Positions 1 to 6,968 of a stretch of DNA of 26,929 bases are shown piece after piece; position 1 is the first letter of the stretch, and each line of letters opens with the position of its first letter. Position numbers and translations under genes: made by a program. The notes beneath the pieces were generated by a model. That model saw nothing but the letters and a program-made list of their open reading frames with translations. It was not told where the DNA came from and did not search any database. The stretch lies in the NCBI GenBank assembly GCA_938008415.1, contig CALLKI010000099.1, forward strand, positions 1 to 26,929, read 5' to 3'. Source of the DNA: an uncultured Luteimonas sp. (GTDB taxonomy: Bacteria; Pseudomonadota; Gammaproteobacteria; Xanthomonadales; Xanthomonadaceae).

Positions 1-350
1 GCGCCTTCCTCGGCGTAGGCGGCGTAGACCTCCTCCAGGCGCTTCTGCGCCTGCAGGATCTCGCCCACGCCTTCCTCGACCGTCTCGCGCACGGTCTTCC
101 CGGGGTCCAGCTCCGGTTCCTGCGGCAGGTAGCCGATCTTGATCCCGGGCTGCGGGCGGGCCTCGCCCTCGAAGTCCTTGTCCACGCCGGCCATGATCCG
201 CAGCACGGTGGACTTGCCGGCGCCATTGAGGCCCAGCAGGCCGATCTTCGCGCCCGGGAAGAACGAGAGCGAGATGTCCTTGATGATCTGCCGCTTGGGC
301 GGGACCACCTTGGACACCCGGTTCATGGTGTAGATGTATTGCGACGACAT
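1..350 (-). CDS. ettA: EttA, ABC-F energy-dependent translational throttle protein (5' part only)
   Basis: The minus strand reads an open frame from ATG at 350 to the window edge, giving about 116 N-terminal residues of a protein normally near 555 residues. It begins MSSQYIYTMNRVSKVVPPKR and carries a Walker A motif GLNGAGKST at residues 40-48. The segment ARPQPGIKIGYLPQEPELDP follows, which closely matches the start of E. coli EttA as I remember it. EttA is a cytoplasmic ABC-F ATPase that binds the ribosomal E site and gates entry into the elongation cycle according to the ADP/ATP ratio. A GGAG Shine-Dalgarno sequence lies just upstream of the ATG (minus strand, about 354-358). The signature, second nucleotide-binding domain and linker lie outside the window. 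Another ABC-F paralogue is less likely because the N-terminal YTMNRVSKVVPPKR is EttA-specific. Confidence 0.93.
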   Translation of the reverse strand, partial: MSSQYIYTMNRVSKVVPPKRQIIKDISLSFFPGAKIGLLGLNGAGKSTVLRIMAGVDKDFEGEARPQPGIKIGYLPQEPELDPGKTVRETVEEGVGEILQAQKRLEEVYAAYAEEG

Positions 351-370
351 TGGAGCTCCGGGTGGACGCT

Positions 371-400
371 GCCATGCCCGCGCTCGGGCGCAGGCATGGC
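371..400 (-). promoter_or_regulatory. Stem-loop in ettA mRNA leader
   Basis: GCCATGCC at 371-378 is perfectly complementary to GGCATGGC at 393-400. An inner CGC/GCG pairing lies at 379-381 and 388-390. If transcription starts near 413, this hairpin fills the ettA 5' untranslated region and ends about 12 bases before the ribosome site. No U-tract follows it in the minus direction, so it is more likely a leader structure than a terminator. Confidence 0.4.
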
Positions 401-419
401 CGGTTCAGGGGATCGACCG

Positions 420-425
420 ATTATA
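420..425 (-). promoter_or_regulatory. ettA promoter -10 element
   Basis: The minus strand reads a perfect TATAAT here, in an otherwise very G+C-rich surrounding, about 70 bases before the ettA start codon. The hexamer 17 bases upstream (minus-strand GGCGGA, 443-448) is a poor -35, so activity may depend on an activator or on upstream sequence. The implied transcription start is near 413. Confidence 0.55.
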
Positions 426-427
426 TC

Positions 428-457
428 CCGTGGCGGCACGGCTCCGCCCCGCCACGG
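428..457. repeat. 9-base inverted repeat spanning the ettA -35 region
   Basis: CCGTGGCGG (428-436) and CCGCCACGG (449-457) form a perfect dyad with a 12-base centre. Relative to the inferred ettA start at about 413, the dyad covers roughly -15 to -44, where a repressor or activator would act. Another GTGGCGGCA lies at 503-511. In RNA the dyad would also fold as a hairpin, but it lies upstream of the inferred ettA transcript. Confidence 0.4.
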
Positions 458-678
458 CATGCCGGACGCCGTGGTGCCGGGTGCCGGGGGCGGGCGCGGC
501 GGGTGGCGGCATGCGGGGAGCGCGGGTGCGCCGCGCTGCTGAGCGGAGGCTCAATCCGGGACGCGCCGGGATGCGCGCAAATGGTTGCAGGAAGCCTGGA
601 TTCAGCAACGGCGGACGATAGTCGTCGGCAACGGATTCCCTGTGGTCACGGAGGACGGCGGGTTCTTCGGAGGACACC

Positions 679-1155
679 ATGAACAAGACACTGAAATGGG
701 GTGCGGTCCTGATGCTGTCGCTGGCGACCGTCGCCGCCCCGGCGATGGCGGCGGACCGGGGGCGTCCCGGCCATCGCGGCCCTGACCGCCACGCCACCCA
801 GCGCCACGACCGCCGCGACAACGCGCTCCACCGCAAGATGTACGCCCAGGCGGCCCGCCACGACCGTCGCCATGCCCCGCCGCCCGTGGCCCACCATCGT
901 CCGGTCGTCCACCACCGCCCGGCGGTCCGGCACGTCGTCCATCGCCCGGCCCCGCACCACCACCCTGGCCCGCGCTGGGCCCGCGGCGGCTACGTGCACC
1001 ACTACCGCCAGCCGGTGTACGTGGTCCACGACTACCACGTCCACGGCCTGCACCATCCGCCGCACGGCTACCGCTGGTACCGGGACGACTACGGCGACTT
1101 CCTGCTGGTCGCCGTCGCCACCGGCCTGATCGTGGACCTGATCCTGCACCACTGA
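679..1155 (+). CDS. RcnB-family histidine-rich exported protein
   Basis: The 158-residue product starts with a cleavable signal peptide: basic MNKTLK, a hydrophobic core, then AAPAMA with likely cleavage after residue 24. It is therefore probably periplasmic. The C-terminal region with GYRWYRDDYGDFLLVAVATG is typical of the RcnB family, whose E. coli member RcnB helps control nickel and cobalt efflux. About 25 of the 158 residues are histidine, many in HH, HHH and HxH groups around residues 65-115, together with repeated HRP units. This suggests metal binding, though that is inference. The start is supported by GGAGGA at 669-674, four bases before the ATG. No RcnA-type efflux gene is visible beside it, and a strong terminator directly follows, so it appears monocistronic. 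The metal and physiological role are unknown. Confidence 0.8.
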   Translation: MNKTLKWGAVLMLSLATVAAPAMAADRGRPGHRGPDRHATQRHDRRDNALHRKMYAQAARHDRRHAPPPVAHHRPVVHHRPAVRHVVHRPAPHHHPGPRWARGGYVHHYRQPVYVVHDYHVHGLHHPPHGYRWYRDDYGDFLLVAVATGLIVDLILHH

Positions 1156-1175
1156 CCGGCCGCCGCGGCCGGCAT

Positions 1176-1206
1176 GGACGGGGCGCGCCGGCGGCGCGCC
1201 CCGTCC
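1176..1206 (+). terminator. Strong hairpin terminator after rcnB-like gene
   Basis: A perfect 14-base stem (1176-1189 with 1193-1206) closes a three-base loop. The sequence after it is only a short CGTTT, so the U-tract is weak, but stem stability is very high. It separates the exported-protein gene from glyA. A second smaller palindrome, CCGGCCG/CGGCCGG, precedes it at about 1156-1172. Confidence 0.65.
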
Positions 1207-1236
1207 CGTTTCCGGGCCCGGGCGGGGCGCAACCGG

Positions 1237-1242
1237 TACAAT
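1237..1242 (+). promoter_or_regulatory. glyA promoter -10 candidate
   Basis: TACAAT lies 31 bases before the glyA start, just beyond the terminator of the preceding gene. No good -35 is visible at 16-18 bases upstream. The position and A+T content make it the best promoter candidate in the gap. Confidence 0.45.
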
Positions 1243-1273
1243 CGGCGTATCCCTCCCACGTCCCGGAGCGCCG

Positions 1274-2542
1274 ATGTTCCCCCGCGATGCCCGTATCGAA
1301 GGCTACGACCCCGAACTTGCCGCGGCGATCGCGGCCGAACGCCGCCGCCAGGAAGACCACGTCGAGCTGATCGCCTCGGAAAACTACGCCAGCCCGCGGG
1401 TACTGGAAGCCCAGGGCAGCGTGCTGACCAACAAGTACGCGGAAGGGTACCCGGGCAAGCGTTACTACGGCGGCTGCGAGCACGTGGACGTGGCCGAGCA
1501 GCTGGCCATCGACCGCGCGAGGCAGCTGTTCGGCGCCGACTACGCCAACGTGCAGCCGCACTCCGGCTCCCAGGCCAACCAGGCCGTGTACTTCGCCCTG
1601 CTGCAGCCCGGCGACACGATCCTGGGCATGTCGCTGGCGCACGGCGGCCACCTGACCCACGGCGCCAAGGTCAACGCCTCGGGCAAGCTGTTCAACGCGG
1701 TGCAGTACGGCGTCAACGGTGACGGCCTGATCGACTACGACGAGGTCGAGAAGCTGGCGCTGGAGCACCGGCCGAAGATGGTGGTGGCGGGCTTCAGCGC
1801 CTATTCGCGCCGGATCGACTGGGCGCGCTTCCGCGCCATCGCCGACAGGATCGGCGCCTGGCTGTTCGTGGACATGGCGCACGTCGCCGGTCTGGTGGCC
1901 GCCGGCGTGTACCCGAACCCGCTCCCGCACGCGCACGTGGTCACCTCGACCACGCACAAGACATTGCGCGGCCCGCGCGGCGGCATCATCCTCTCTTCGA
2001 GGCAGGGCGCGGGCGAAGAGTTCGACGGGATCACGAAGAAGCTCCAGTCCATCGTGTTCCCGGGCATCCAGGGCGGCCCGCTGATGCACGTGATCGCCGC
2101 CAAGGCGGTGGCGTTCAAGGAGGCGCTGGAGCCGGAGTTCAAGGCCTACCAGGAGCAGGTGGTGAGGAACGCGCAGGCGATGGCGAAGGTCATCATCGAG
2201 CGCGGCTACCGGATCGTGTCCGGCGGCACCGACAACCACCTGATGCTGGTGGACCTGATCGGCAAGGGTGTGACCGGCAAGGCCGCCGAGGAGGCGCTGG
2301 GCCGGGCGCACATCACGGTCAACAAGAATGCCGTGCCGAACGACCCGCAGAAGCCGTTCGTCACTTCCGGCCTGCGCATCGGCACCCCGGCGGTGACCAC
2401 CCGCGGCTACCGCGAGGCCGAGTGCATCGAGCTGGCGCACTGGATCTGCGACGTGCTCGACGCGCCGGAGGACGAATCCCTGATCGCCCGGGTGCGCGAG
2501 AACGTCACCCGGCAGTGCCGGGCGTTTCCGGTGTATGGTTGA
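1274..2542 (+). CDS. glyA: Serine hydroxymethyltransferase
   Basis: A 422-residue cytoplasmic PLP enzyme that interconverts serine plus tetrahydrofolate and glycine plus 5,10-methylene-tetrahydrofolate, the main source of one-carbon units. Length and sequence fit bacterial GlyA. Visible motifs include the N-terminal ELIASENYAS, LTNKYAEGYPGKRYYGG around residues 51-67, and the PLP-lysine motif STTHKTLRGPRGG. The Schiff-base lysine falls at residue 229, the same number as in E. coli. The start is supported by GGAG at 1265-1268. GlyA is followed after 82 bases by nrdR and ribD. One-carbon and nucleotide metabolism are loosely linked functionally, and glyA-nrdR-rib linkage is common in gammaproteobacteria. 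Nothing unusual was seen. Confidence 0.98.
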   Translation: MFPRDARIEGYDPELAAAIAAERRRQEDHVELIASENYASPRVLEAQGSVLTNKYAEGYPGKRYYGGCEHVDVAEQLAIDRARQLFGADYANVQPHSGSQANQAVYFALLQPGDTILGMSLAHGGHLTHGAKVNASGKLFNAVQYGVNGDGLIDYDEVEKLALEHRPKMVVAGFSAYSRRIDWARFRAIADRIGAWLFVDMAHVAGLVAAGVYPNPLPHAHVVTSTTHKTLRGPRGGIILSSRQGAGEEFDGITKKLQSIVFPGIQGGPLMHVIAAKAVAFKEALEPEFKAYQEQVVRNAQAMAKVIIERGYRIVSGGTDNHLMLVDLIGKGVTGKAAEEALGRAHITVNKNAVPNDPQKPFVTSGLRIGTPAVTTRGYREAECIELAHWICDVLDAPEDESLIARVRENVTRQCRAFPVYG

Positions 2543-2624
2543 GCCGGCCGCATGAGGCCGGCGGCCTGGCCGGCCGGGGCCTTTGCGACCGGCCAGCCGC
2601 AGACCAGCAGGTGATGATTCCCCG

Positions 2625-3170
2625 ATGCGCTGTCCCTTCTGCCAGCACACGGACACCAAGGTGATCGACTCGCGCGCGTCCGACGACGGCGCGACGATCC
2701 GCCGCCGCCGCGAGTGCGAGGCCTGCGGCGAGCGGTTCAGCACCCTGGAGACCATCGAACTGAAGCTGCCGGTCATCATCAAGGCCGACGGCCGGCGCGA
2801 GCCGTTCGACGCGCGCAAGCTGCGCCTCGGCTTCGACCGTGCCCTGCACAAGCGCCCGGTGTCCGAGGAACAGATCGAGGCCGCGGTGCGCGCGGTGGTG
2901 CACCAGCTGCGCATGACCGGCGAGCGCGAGGTGTCCTCGCGGCGCGTGGGCGAGCTCGTGATCTCCGAGCTGCGCAAGCTCGACCACGTCGGCTTCGTCC
3001 GCTTCGCCTCCGTCTACCGCGCGTTCGAGGACATCACCGACTTCCGAGAGGAACTCGACAGGCTGGAGCGCGAGCTGCCTGCCGTGGCCGGCGAGACCCA
3101 GCTGCCGCTGCTGGGCGGCGGCGACGTGGTGCCGTTCGGGAAGCCCTCCACGCGGGGCAGGAAGCGCTGA
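2625..3170 (+). CDS. nrdR: NrdR, transcriptional repressor of ribonucleotide reductase genes
   Basis: A 181-residue repressor with an N-terminal zinc ribbon (C3, C6, C31 and C34 in MRCPFC and ECEACG) and an ATP-cone domain from about residue 49 to 139. It senses ATP/dATP and binds NrdR boxes in front of nrd operons. The longer open frame begins at 2583, but I chose the ATG at 2625 because MRCPFC is the invariant family start and AGGTGA at 2609-2614 precedes it. The last 30 residues form a basic tail ending RGRKR beyond the usual domain. Its stop codon overlaps the ribD start by one base (TGATG), so the two are translationally coupled. No NrdR box was seen in the window. Confidence 0.96.
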   Translation: MRCPFCQHTDTKVIDSRASDDGATIRRRRECEACGERFSTLETIELKLPVIIKADGRREPFDARKLRLGFDRALHKRPVSEEQIEAAVRAVVHQLRMTGEREVSSRRVGELVISELRKLDHVGFVRFASVYRAFEDITDFREELDRLERELPAVAGETQLPLLGGGDVVPFGKPSTRGRKR

Positions 3171-4279
3171 TGGCGGTCCCGTCCGGTGGTGCCAGCGTCT
3201 TTTCCGCCCTCGACCACGAGATGATGGCGCGGGCGCTGCGGCTCGCCGAGCGCGGCGCCTATACCACCCGCCCGAACCCGATGGTCGGCTGCGTGATCGC
3301 GCGCGGGGCCGAGGTCGTGGGCGAGGGGTGGCATGAGCGCAAGGGCGGGCCGCACGCGGAAATCGTGGCGCTGCAGGCCGCGGGCGCGCGCGCCAAGGGC
3401 GCCACCGCCTACGTCACCCTCGAGCCGTGCGCGCACACCGGCAGCACCGGGCCGTGCGCCGACGCCCTGGTCGCGGCCGGCGTCGCGCGCGTGGTCGCGG
3501 CGATGCGCGACCCGTTCCCGCACGTGGACGGCAACGGCTTCGCGCGGCTGCGTGATGCCGGGATCGAGGTCGCGGTCGGGCTGATGGAGGCGCAGGCGCG
3601 CGCCCTCAACCGCGGCTTCCTGTCGCGGATCGAGCGCGGCCGGCCCTGGGTGCGGGTGAAGCTGGCCTGCAGCCTCGACGGCCGCACCGCGATGGCCGAT
3701 GGCGATTCCAAATGGATCACCGGCGAGGCCGCGCGCCGGGACGCGATGCACTGGCGCGCGCGCGCCGGCGCGATCCTCACCGGCGCCGGCACCGTGCTCG
3801 CCGACGATCCCTCGCTGACCGTGCGTTTCGACGACGCCACCCCGTTCGTGCCGCCGCTGCGCGTGGTCCTCGACCCGGGCCTGGCGACGATCGCCCGCGG
3901 ACGGGTGCGCGAGGGCGACGCGCCGACGCTGTACGTGCACGCGCCCGACGTGAAGCCGCCGAAGGTGGAGATCCACCGCGCGGCGGTGCCGGCGGAGTCG
4001 GGCGCGCTCGACCTCGATGCGGTGATGGCGCTGCTCGCCGCCCGCGGGATCAACGTGGTCCACGTCGAGGCCGGCGCCACGCTGGCCGGCGCGCTGATGA
4101 AGTCCGGCCTGGTGGACGAGCTGCTGCTGTACGTGGCGCCGGTGCTGCTGGGCGACAGGGCGCGGCCGCTGCTGGGCGGCCTCGGGATCACGGAGCTGGC
4201 GCAGCGGCTGCGCATGGAGGTCGTGGAGACGCGCCGGATCGGCGAAGACCTGCGCCTGCTGCTGCGGCCGGCAGGCTGA
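3170..4279 (+). CDS. ribD: RibD, bifunctional diaminohydroxyphosphoribosylaminopyrimidine deaminase / 5-amino-6-(5-phosphoribosylamino)uracil reductase
   Basis: A 369-residue cytoplasmic enzyme for two consecutive riboflavin steps. The N-terminal deaminase domain (about residues 15-150) has the zinc set H62-A-E64, PC at 86-87 and C96. The C-terminal reductase domain (about 155-365) has SLDGRTAMADGDSKWIT, TVLADDPSLTVR and VEAGATLAGAL. The start at 3170 overlaps the nrdR stop by one base and has AGGAAG just upstream; a later Met near residue 18 is possible but has no better ribosome site. The usual GRTPPC around the second zinc cysteine reads GSTGPC here, leaving the ligands intact. It is separated from the remaining rib genes by two unrelated genes and the FMN riboswitch, so it is not under that riboswitch. 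Confidence 0.96.
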   Translation: MAVPSGGASVFSALDHEMMARALRLAERGAYTTRPNPMVGCVIARGAEVVGEGWHERKGGPHAEIVALQAAGARAKGATAYVTLEPCAHTGSTGPCADALVAAGVARVVAAMRDPFPHVDGNGFARLRDAGIEVAVGLMEAQARALNRGFLSRIERGRPWVRVKLACSLDGRTAMADGDSKWITGEAARRDAMHWRARAGAILTGAGTVLADDPSLTVRFDDATPFVPPLRVVLDPGLATIARGRVREGDAPTLYVHAPDVKPPKVEIHRAAVPAESGALDLDAVMALLAARGINVVHVEAGATLAGALMKSGLVDELLLYVAPVLLGDRARPLLGGLGITELAQRLRMEVVETRRIGEDLRLLLRPAG

Positions 4280-4293
4280 GGGCGGGGAGGGCG

Positions 4294-5040
4294 ATGTCCG
4301 GTTTCCACGACCATTTCTCCCCGGTCGCCGGACAGTACGCCGAGGCGCGCCCCGGATACCCCGACGCCCTGTTCGCCTGGATCGCGGACATCGCCCCATC
4401 GCGGCGGCTGGTCTGGGAGGCGGGGTGCGGCAGTGGCCAGGCGACCCGTGGCCTGGCGAGGTACTTCGGCCACGTGCACGCGACCGACCCGAGTGACGCC
4501 CAGATCGCGCAGGCGCGCGCGCCGGCCAACGCCGTGTTCGCGGTCGAGCCCGGTGAGCGCTGCAGCCTGCCGGACGCCTGCGCCGACGCTGTCTGCGTGG
4601 CGCAGGCGCTGCACTGGTTCGAACTGCCGGCGTTCTTCGCCGAATGCGCGCGCGTGCTGCGGCCGGGTGGCGTGCTGGTGGCCTGGGGCTACCAGGACAT
4701 CGAGGTGCCGGAACCGCTCGCCGCCGCCAACGCCGCGTTGCAGGCGGAGATCCGCCCGTACTGGCCGCCCGAGCGCGCGCTGGTGGACGGGGCCTACGCT
4801 GCGTTCGAATGGCCGTTCCCGGCGGTCCCGGCGCCGGCCTTCGACATGCGCGCACGCTGGACCCTGCCACGGCTGCTGGCCTACTACTCCAGCTATTCGG
4901 CCACGCGGCGCTGCCGCGAGGCGCGTGGCGGGGATCCGGTGGCGCGCCTGGCGCCGGAATTCGAGCGTGCCTGGGGTGATCCGGAGGCGACCTTCTGGGT
5001 GCGCTGGCCGCTGTTCGTGCACGCGCGGAGGAAGCCGTGA
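4294..5040 (+). CDS. Class I SAM-dependent methyltransferase, substrate unknown
   Basis: The 248-residue product has a Rossmann-type SAM-binding core. Motif I is WEAGCGSGQATRGLARYF, the acidic loop is HATDPSDAQIAQA, ALHWFELPAFFAECARVLRP is motif III-like, and GGVLVAWGYQ follows. The DPS...A-H-W-F arrangement and the C-terminal half resemble the trans-aconitate methyltransferase/TMT1-like group of small-molecule methyltransferases, but I cannot name a substrate. The ATG at 4294 has GGGGAGG at 4284-4290. Its stop overlaps the GTG start of the next gene by four bases, so the two genes are probably expressed together. It lies only 14 bases after ribD and is likely cotranscribed with it. Cytoplasmic; no signal peptide. 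Confidence 0.85.
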   Translation: MSGFHDHFSPVAGQYAEARPGYPDALFAWIADIAPSRRLVWEAGCGSGQATRGLARYFGHVHATDPSDAQIAQARAPANAVFAVEPGERCSLPDACADAVCVAQALHWFELPAFFAECARVLRPGGVLVAWGYQDIEVPEPLAAANAALQAEIRPYWPPERALVDGAYAAFEWPFPAVPAPAFDMRARWTLPRLLAYYSSYSATRRCREARGGDPVARLAPEFERAWGDPEATFWVRWPLFVHARRKP

Positions 5041-6059
5041 TCCGCTGGGGCATCATCGGCTGCGGCAGCGTCACCGAAACCAAGAGCGGGCCTGCGCTGC
5101 AGCGCGTGCCGGGCTCGTCGCTGGTCGCGGTGATGCGGCGCGACGCGCGCAAGGCGGAAGACTACGCGCGCCGCCACGGCGTGCCGAAGTGGTATGCGGA
5201 CGCCGGCGCCTTGGTCGGGGATCCGGACGTGGACGCGGTGTACGTGGCCACGCCGCCATCGAGCCATTGCCGGTACGCGCTGATGGCGATGCGCGCCGGC
5301 AAGCCGGTGTACGTCGAGAAACCGATGGCGCTGCATGCGGGTGAATGCGAGACGATGCTGCGTGCCAGCCGCGGGACCGGGCAGCCGCTGTTCGTCGCCT
5401 ACTACCGGCGCGCGCTGCCGCGCTTTTCGAAGGTGCGCGAACTGCTCGCGGCCGGTGCCATCGGTGCGCCCCGACGGATCGAGGTGCGCCTGTGGCGCGA
5501 ACTGCAGCCGGCGTACCGCGACCCCGGGAACCTGCCGTGGCGGGTTCGGCCGGAGATCTCCGGCGGCGGCCTGTTCGTGGACCTGGGCAGCCACACCCTG
5601 GACCTGCTCGACTGGCTGTTCGGCCCGCTGCGGGAGGTGGAGGGCGAGGCGTGGAACCGCGGCGGCGCCTATCCCGCCGAGGACACCGTGCGCATGGCGT
5701 TCGCCTGCGGCGACGGGATCCGCGGCAGCGGCGAATGGAACTTCGTCGCCGACCGGTCCCGGGACGAGGTGGTGGTCACCGGCGAGGCCGGGACGCTGCG
5801 CTTCGCCACCTTCGCCGAGGCCCCGGTCGAACTGGAGAACGCGGCCGGGGTGCGGCGCTTCGACATCCCGAACCCGCCGCACATCCAGCAACCGCTGATC
5901 GCGACCGTGGTGGCGCAGCTGCGCGGCGAGGGCCGCTGCCCGTCCACCGGGGAGAGCGCGGCGCGGACCACGGCGGTGATCGACGCGGTGCTGCGCGGCT
6001 GGCGCGCGCGCAACGCTGCGTCCCCGCTGCGCGAGGCCGGCGGGGACCGCCTGCGCTAG
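5037..6059 (+). CDS. Gfo/Idh/MocA-family NAD(P)-dependent oxidoreductase
   Basis: The 340-residue product starts with a GTG that overlaps the methyltransferase stop (GTGA) and has a strong GGAGGAAG site at 5027-5034. The N-terminal Rossmann fold shows WGIIGCGSVTE (residues 3-13). VYVATPPSSH follows, and then the catalytic-region motif VYVEKPMALH, whose EKP lysine is typical of the family. The C-terminal alpha/beta domain contains GGLFVDLGSHTLDLLDWLFGP. Members oxidise or reduce sugars, inositol and related polyols, or act on biliverdin; the substrate here cannot be told. The stop TAG is part of a TAGAAT promoter candidate for the downstream riboswitch transcript. Confidence 0.9.
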   Translation: MIRWGIIGCGSVTETKSGPALQRVPGSSLVAVMRRDARKAEDYARRHGVPKWYADAGALVGDPDVDAVYVATPPSSHCRYALMAMRAGKPVYVEKPMALHAGECETMLRASRGTGQPLFVAYYRRALPRFSKVRELLAAGAIGAPRRIEVRLWRELQPAYRDPGNLPWRVRPEISGGGLFVDLGSHTLDLLDWLFGPLREVEGEAWNRGGAYPAEDTVRMAFACGDGIRGSGEWNFVADRSRDEVVVTGEAGTLRFATFAEAPVELENAAGVRRFDIPNPPHIQQPLIATVVAQLRGEGRCPSTGESAARTTAVIDAVLRGWRARNAASPLREAGGDRLR

Positions 6060-6062
6060 AAT
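6057..6062 (+). promoter_or_regulatory. Promoter -10 candidate for the FMN riboswitch / ribE operon
   Basis: TAGAAT overlaps the stop codon of the oxidoreductase gene and lies 39 bases before the riboswitch aptamer. A transcript from here would begin near 6069, at the 5' side of a TGCCGG-TTCG-CCGGCA hairpin (6068-6083). The -35 region is poor, so read-through from upstream genes may also supply the operon. Confidence 0.45.
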
Positions 6063-6100
6063 GCGCGTGCCGGTTCGCCGGCAGGATCAACCAGGAACGA

Positions 6101-6258
6101 CGTCTTCAGGGCGGGGTGGAAGTCCCCACCGGCGGTAGGCGGCAGGCCCCCGGGCCATGCCGCGAGCCCGCGAGCGCTTGCGGCGTGACTTGCCCGCAAG
6201 GTCAGCAGACCCGGTCGGAAGCCGGGGCCGACGGTCACAGTCCGGATGGAAGAAGACG
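6101..6258 (+). promoter_or_regulatory. FMN riboswitch (RFN element) aptamer
   Basis: The sequence matches the RFN consensus from end to end. The P1 closing stem is CGTCTTC (6101-6107) with GAAGACG (6252-6258). Conserved blocks include GGGCGGGGTGGAAGTCCCCA with CCGGCGGTA, then GAGCCCGCGAGCG, then GGTCAGCAGACCCGGTC, and lastly GGCCGACGGTCACAGTCC with GGATGGAAGAAGACG. It binds flavin mononucleotide and turns off expression of riboflavin genes. Its place directly before ribE-ribB-ribH shows that it controls these three, and probably nusB-thiL as well, but not ribD. Confidence 0.97.
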
Positions 6259-6363
6259 CGCCGCATGGCCGCCAGGCCATGCGTCCGCCCGCGCCCTGCG
6301 TCCATCCCGGGATCCTCCGCACCCGCGCCCGGCGCGGGCACCCCACGAGGCAGGGCGGAAGAC
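6259..6363 (+). promoter_or_regulatory. Riboswitch expression platform with Shine-Dalgarno sequestering helix
   Basis: CGCCCTGC at 6292-6299 is perfectly complementary to GCAGGGCG at 6350-6357, which lies directly upstream of and partly within the ribE ribosome site (GGCGGAAG, 6354-6361). Alternatively TCCGCCC (6284-6290) can pair with GGGCGGA (6353-6359). Inside the sequestering helix is a CCCGCGC/GCGCGGG hairpin (6322-6328 with 6332-6338). Directly after the aptamer lies a 9-base hairpin CGCATGGCC/GGCCATGCG (6262-6270 with 6275-6283). No U-tract follows any of these. This suggests control of translation initiation rather than transcription termination. Confidence 0.7.
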
Positions 6364-6968
6364 ATGTTCACCGGAATCATCCAGGGCATCGGCTCGCTGG
6401 CTTCGCGCGAGATGCGCGAAGGCGACGCGCGGCTGCGCATCGCGTTCGGCACGCTCCCGTGCGCGGACATCCAGCCCGGAGAGAGCATCGCGGTCAACGG
6501 CGTGTGCCTGACCGTGGTCGCGTTCGACCGGACGCACTTCGAGGCCGACGCCTCGCGCGAGACGCTGGCGCTGACCACGCTGGGTACGCTGCCGGCCGGG
6601 CGCGCGCTGAACCTGGAGCGGGCGATGCGCCCGCAGGACCACCTCGGCGGGCACCTGGTCAGCGGCCATGTGGACGGCGTCGGCCGCGTGCTGTCGGTGC
6701 ATGACGACGCGCGCGCGCAGCGCTGGCGGTTCGCGGCGCCGGGCGAGCTGATGAAGTACATCGCGAAGAAGGGCTCGATCTGCGTGGACGGCGTGAGCCT
6801 GACGGTGAACGGGGTGGACGGCGGGGGGTTCGAGGTCGCGCTGGTGCCGCACACCATCGCGCACACCGCGTTCGCGCGGACGCGCCCGGGCGACCCGGTC
6901 AACCTCGAGGTGGACCTGGTCGCGCGCTACGTCGAACGCCTGCTCGCCACGCGCGGGGAGGAGGGCGC

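Larger units (their letters stand above)
351..678. other. Intergenic region between divergent ettA and rcnB-like gene
   Basis: These 328 bases hold no credible gene; the short open frames here overlap each other and have no family resemblance. They do contain the minus-strand ettA promoter (420-425), a hairpin in the ettA leader (arms 371-378 and 393-400) and a 9-base perfect inverted repeat just upstream of the ettA -10 (428-436 and 449-457). The plus-strand gene has a good GGAGGA ribosome site at 669-674, but I could not identify a convincing promoter for it. Confidence 0.6.

Noticed and set aside
2543..2562. GCCGGCC/GGCCGGC hairpin directly after the glyA stop as a terminator
   Set aside because: Only seven base pairs, no U-tract, and the downstream genes have no visible promoter of their own. 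It may be chance in G+C-rich DNA.
602..2977. A 791-codon minus-strand open frame antisense to the RcnB-like gene, glyA and nrdR
   Set aside because: The plus strand encodes clear families with full motifs across the same bases. Long antisense frames are expected at this G+C content, and the predicted protein has no recognisable domain.
6262..6283. Post-aptamer hairpin as an intrinsic terminator of the FMN riboswitch
   Set aside because: It is followed by TCCGCCCGCG, with no U-tract; sequestration of the ribosome site is a better fit.
6157..6363. N-terminal extension of the ribE frame through the riboswitch
   Set aside because: MFTGII is the invariant start of riboflavin synthase and the upstream bases are explained by the FMN aptamer and its platform.
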